The notes below the pieces were generated by a model that saw only the letters and a program-made list of their open reading frames with translations, was not told the origin of the DNA and did no database searches. Of a stretch of 51,063 nucleotides of DNA, positions 51,041 through 51,063 are shown one piece after another; position 1 is the stretch's first letter, and each line of letters begins with the position of its first letter. Both the position numbers and the translations under genes were made by a program. The DNA lies in contig DGSK01000027.1 of assembly GCA_002393955.1 (NCBI GenBank), forward strand, positions 1 to 51,063, given 5' to 3'. This DNA comes from Lachnospiraceae bacterium UBA4364 (GTDB lineage: Bacteria; Bacillota; Clostridia; Lachnospirales; Lachnospiraceae).

Positions 51041-51063
51041 TAAAACTTCCCACTAACTGAACT
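51041..51063. repeat. start of another dispersed repeat copy, cut by window edge
   Basis: TAAAACTTCCCACTAACT matches the first bases of the repeat seen at 49203 and 41991; the remainder is outside the window. Confidence 0.4.

Overview
The window looks like a chromosome segment of an anaerobic, low-to-mid GC Firmicute, most likely a member of the Lachnospiraceae/Clostridia. The evidence is strong AGGAGG ribosome binding sites, TTGACA/TATAAT promoters, a tRNA-Trp T-box leader on the trp operon, a LoaP-type NusG paralogue, a superoxide reductase plus a flavin reductase-rubredoxin fusion (anaerobe oxygen defence), and a Gram-positive type YidC module. No rRNA, tRNA or CRISPR array was seen.

Layout. 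1-2.06 kb: an ADP-ribosyltransferase-like (DUF3990) toxin with an HTH partner, lying between the tail and the head of IS66-type transposon genes. 2.07-3.48 kb: a DUF4869 + P-loop ATPase pair. 3.5-22.3 kb: a surface-glycan region. It holds CapD-like dehydratases, a TagA/WecG transferase, GtrB/GtrII-like glucosylation genes, a deoxy/amino-sugar nucleotide operon, a GT-C membrane transferase, a rare YidC-sulfatase fusion, a PseB-like dehydratase, a GT4 enzyme and the LoaP antiterminator. Three diverged 3' ends of a capD-like gene lie in this region and mark cassette junctions. 22.4-22.75 kb: a compact convergent toxin/antisense-RNA locus with a possible LexA box. 22.8-29.5 kb: a Trp T-box controlled operon in the order trpD-C-B-A-E-G, without trpF. 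29.6-31 kb: a MATE exporter whose promoter implies a leaderless mRNA.

31-42 kb is a cysteine/methionine region with two transcription units: mccB-mccA-methyltransferase-LysR-PLP lyase-Fe-S reductase, and OAH sulfhydrylase-cysK. Each is preceded by a 41-codon leader ORF with a Cys-codon cluster. In both, a segment 11 nt after the last clustered Cys codon can pair with the 5' arm of a Rho-independent terminator, which is the layout of ribosome-mediated transcription attenuation. The same two units and the SGNH hydrolase gene between them also share a roughly 30-bp operator (GTKATAA-N7-TTATCACA-N3-GATAA), the probable site of one of the two LysR regulators encoded here. Supply of sulfur amino acids is therefore inferred to be sensed twice, by a LysR protein and by Cys codons in the leaders.

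42.2-51 kb: a cation diffusion facilitator, a membrane GGDEF-EAL protein, a WYL regulator, a TIR-TM-Sel1 receptor-like protein, and a YesL/AraC pair that probably opens a sugar-use locus beyond the window. Functional names come from motif recognition only; no database search was run.
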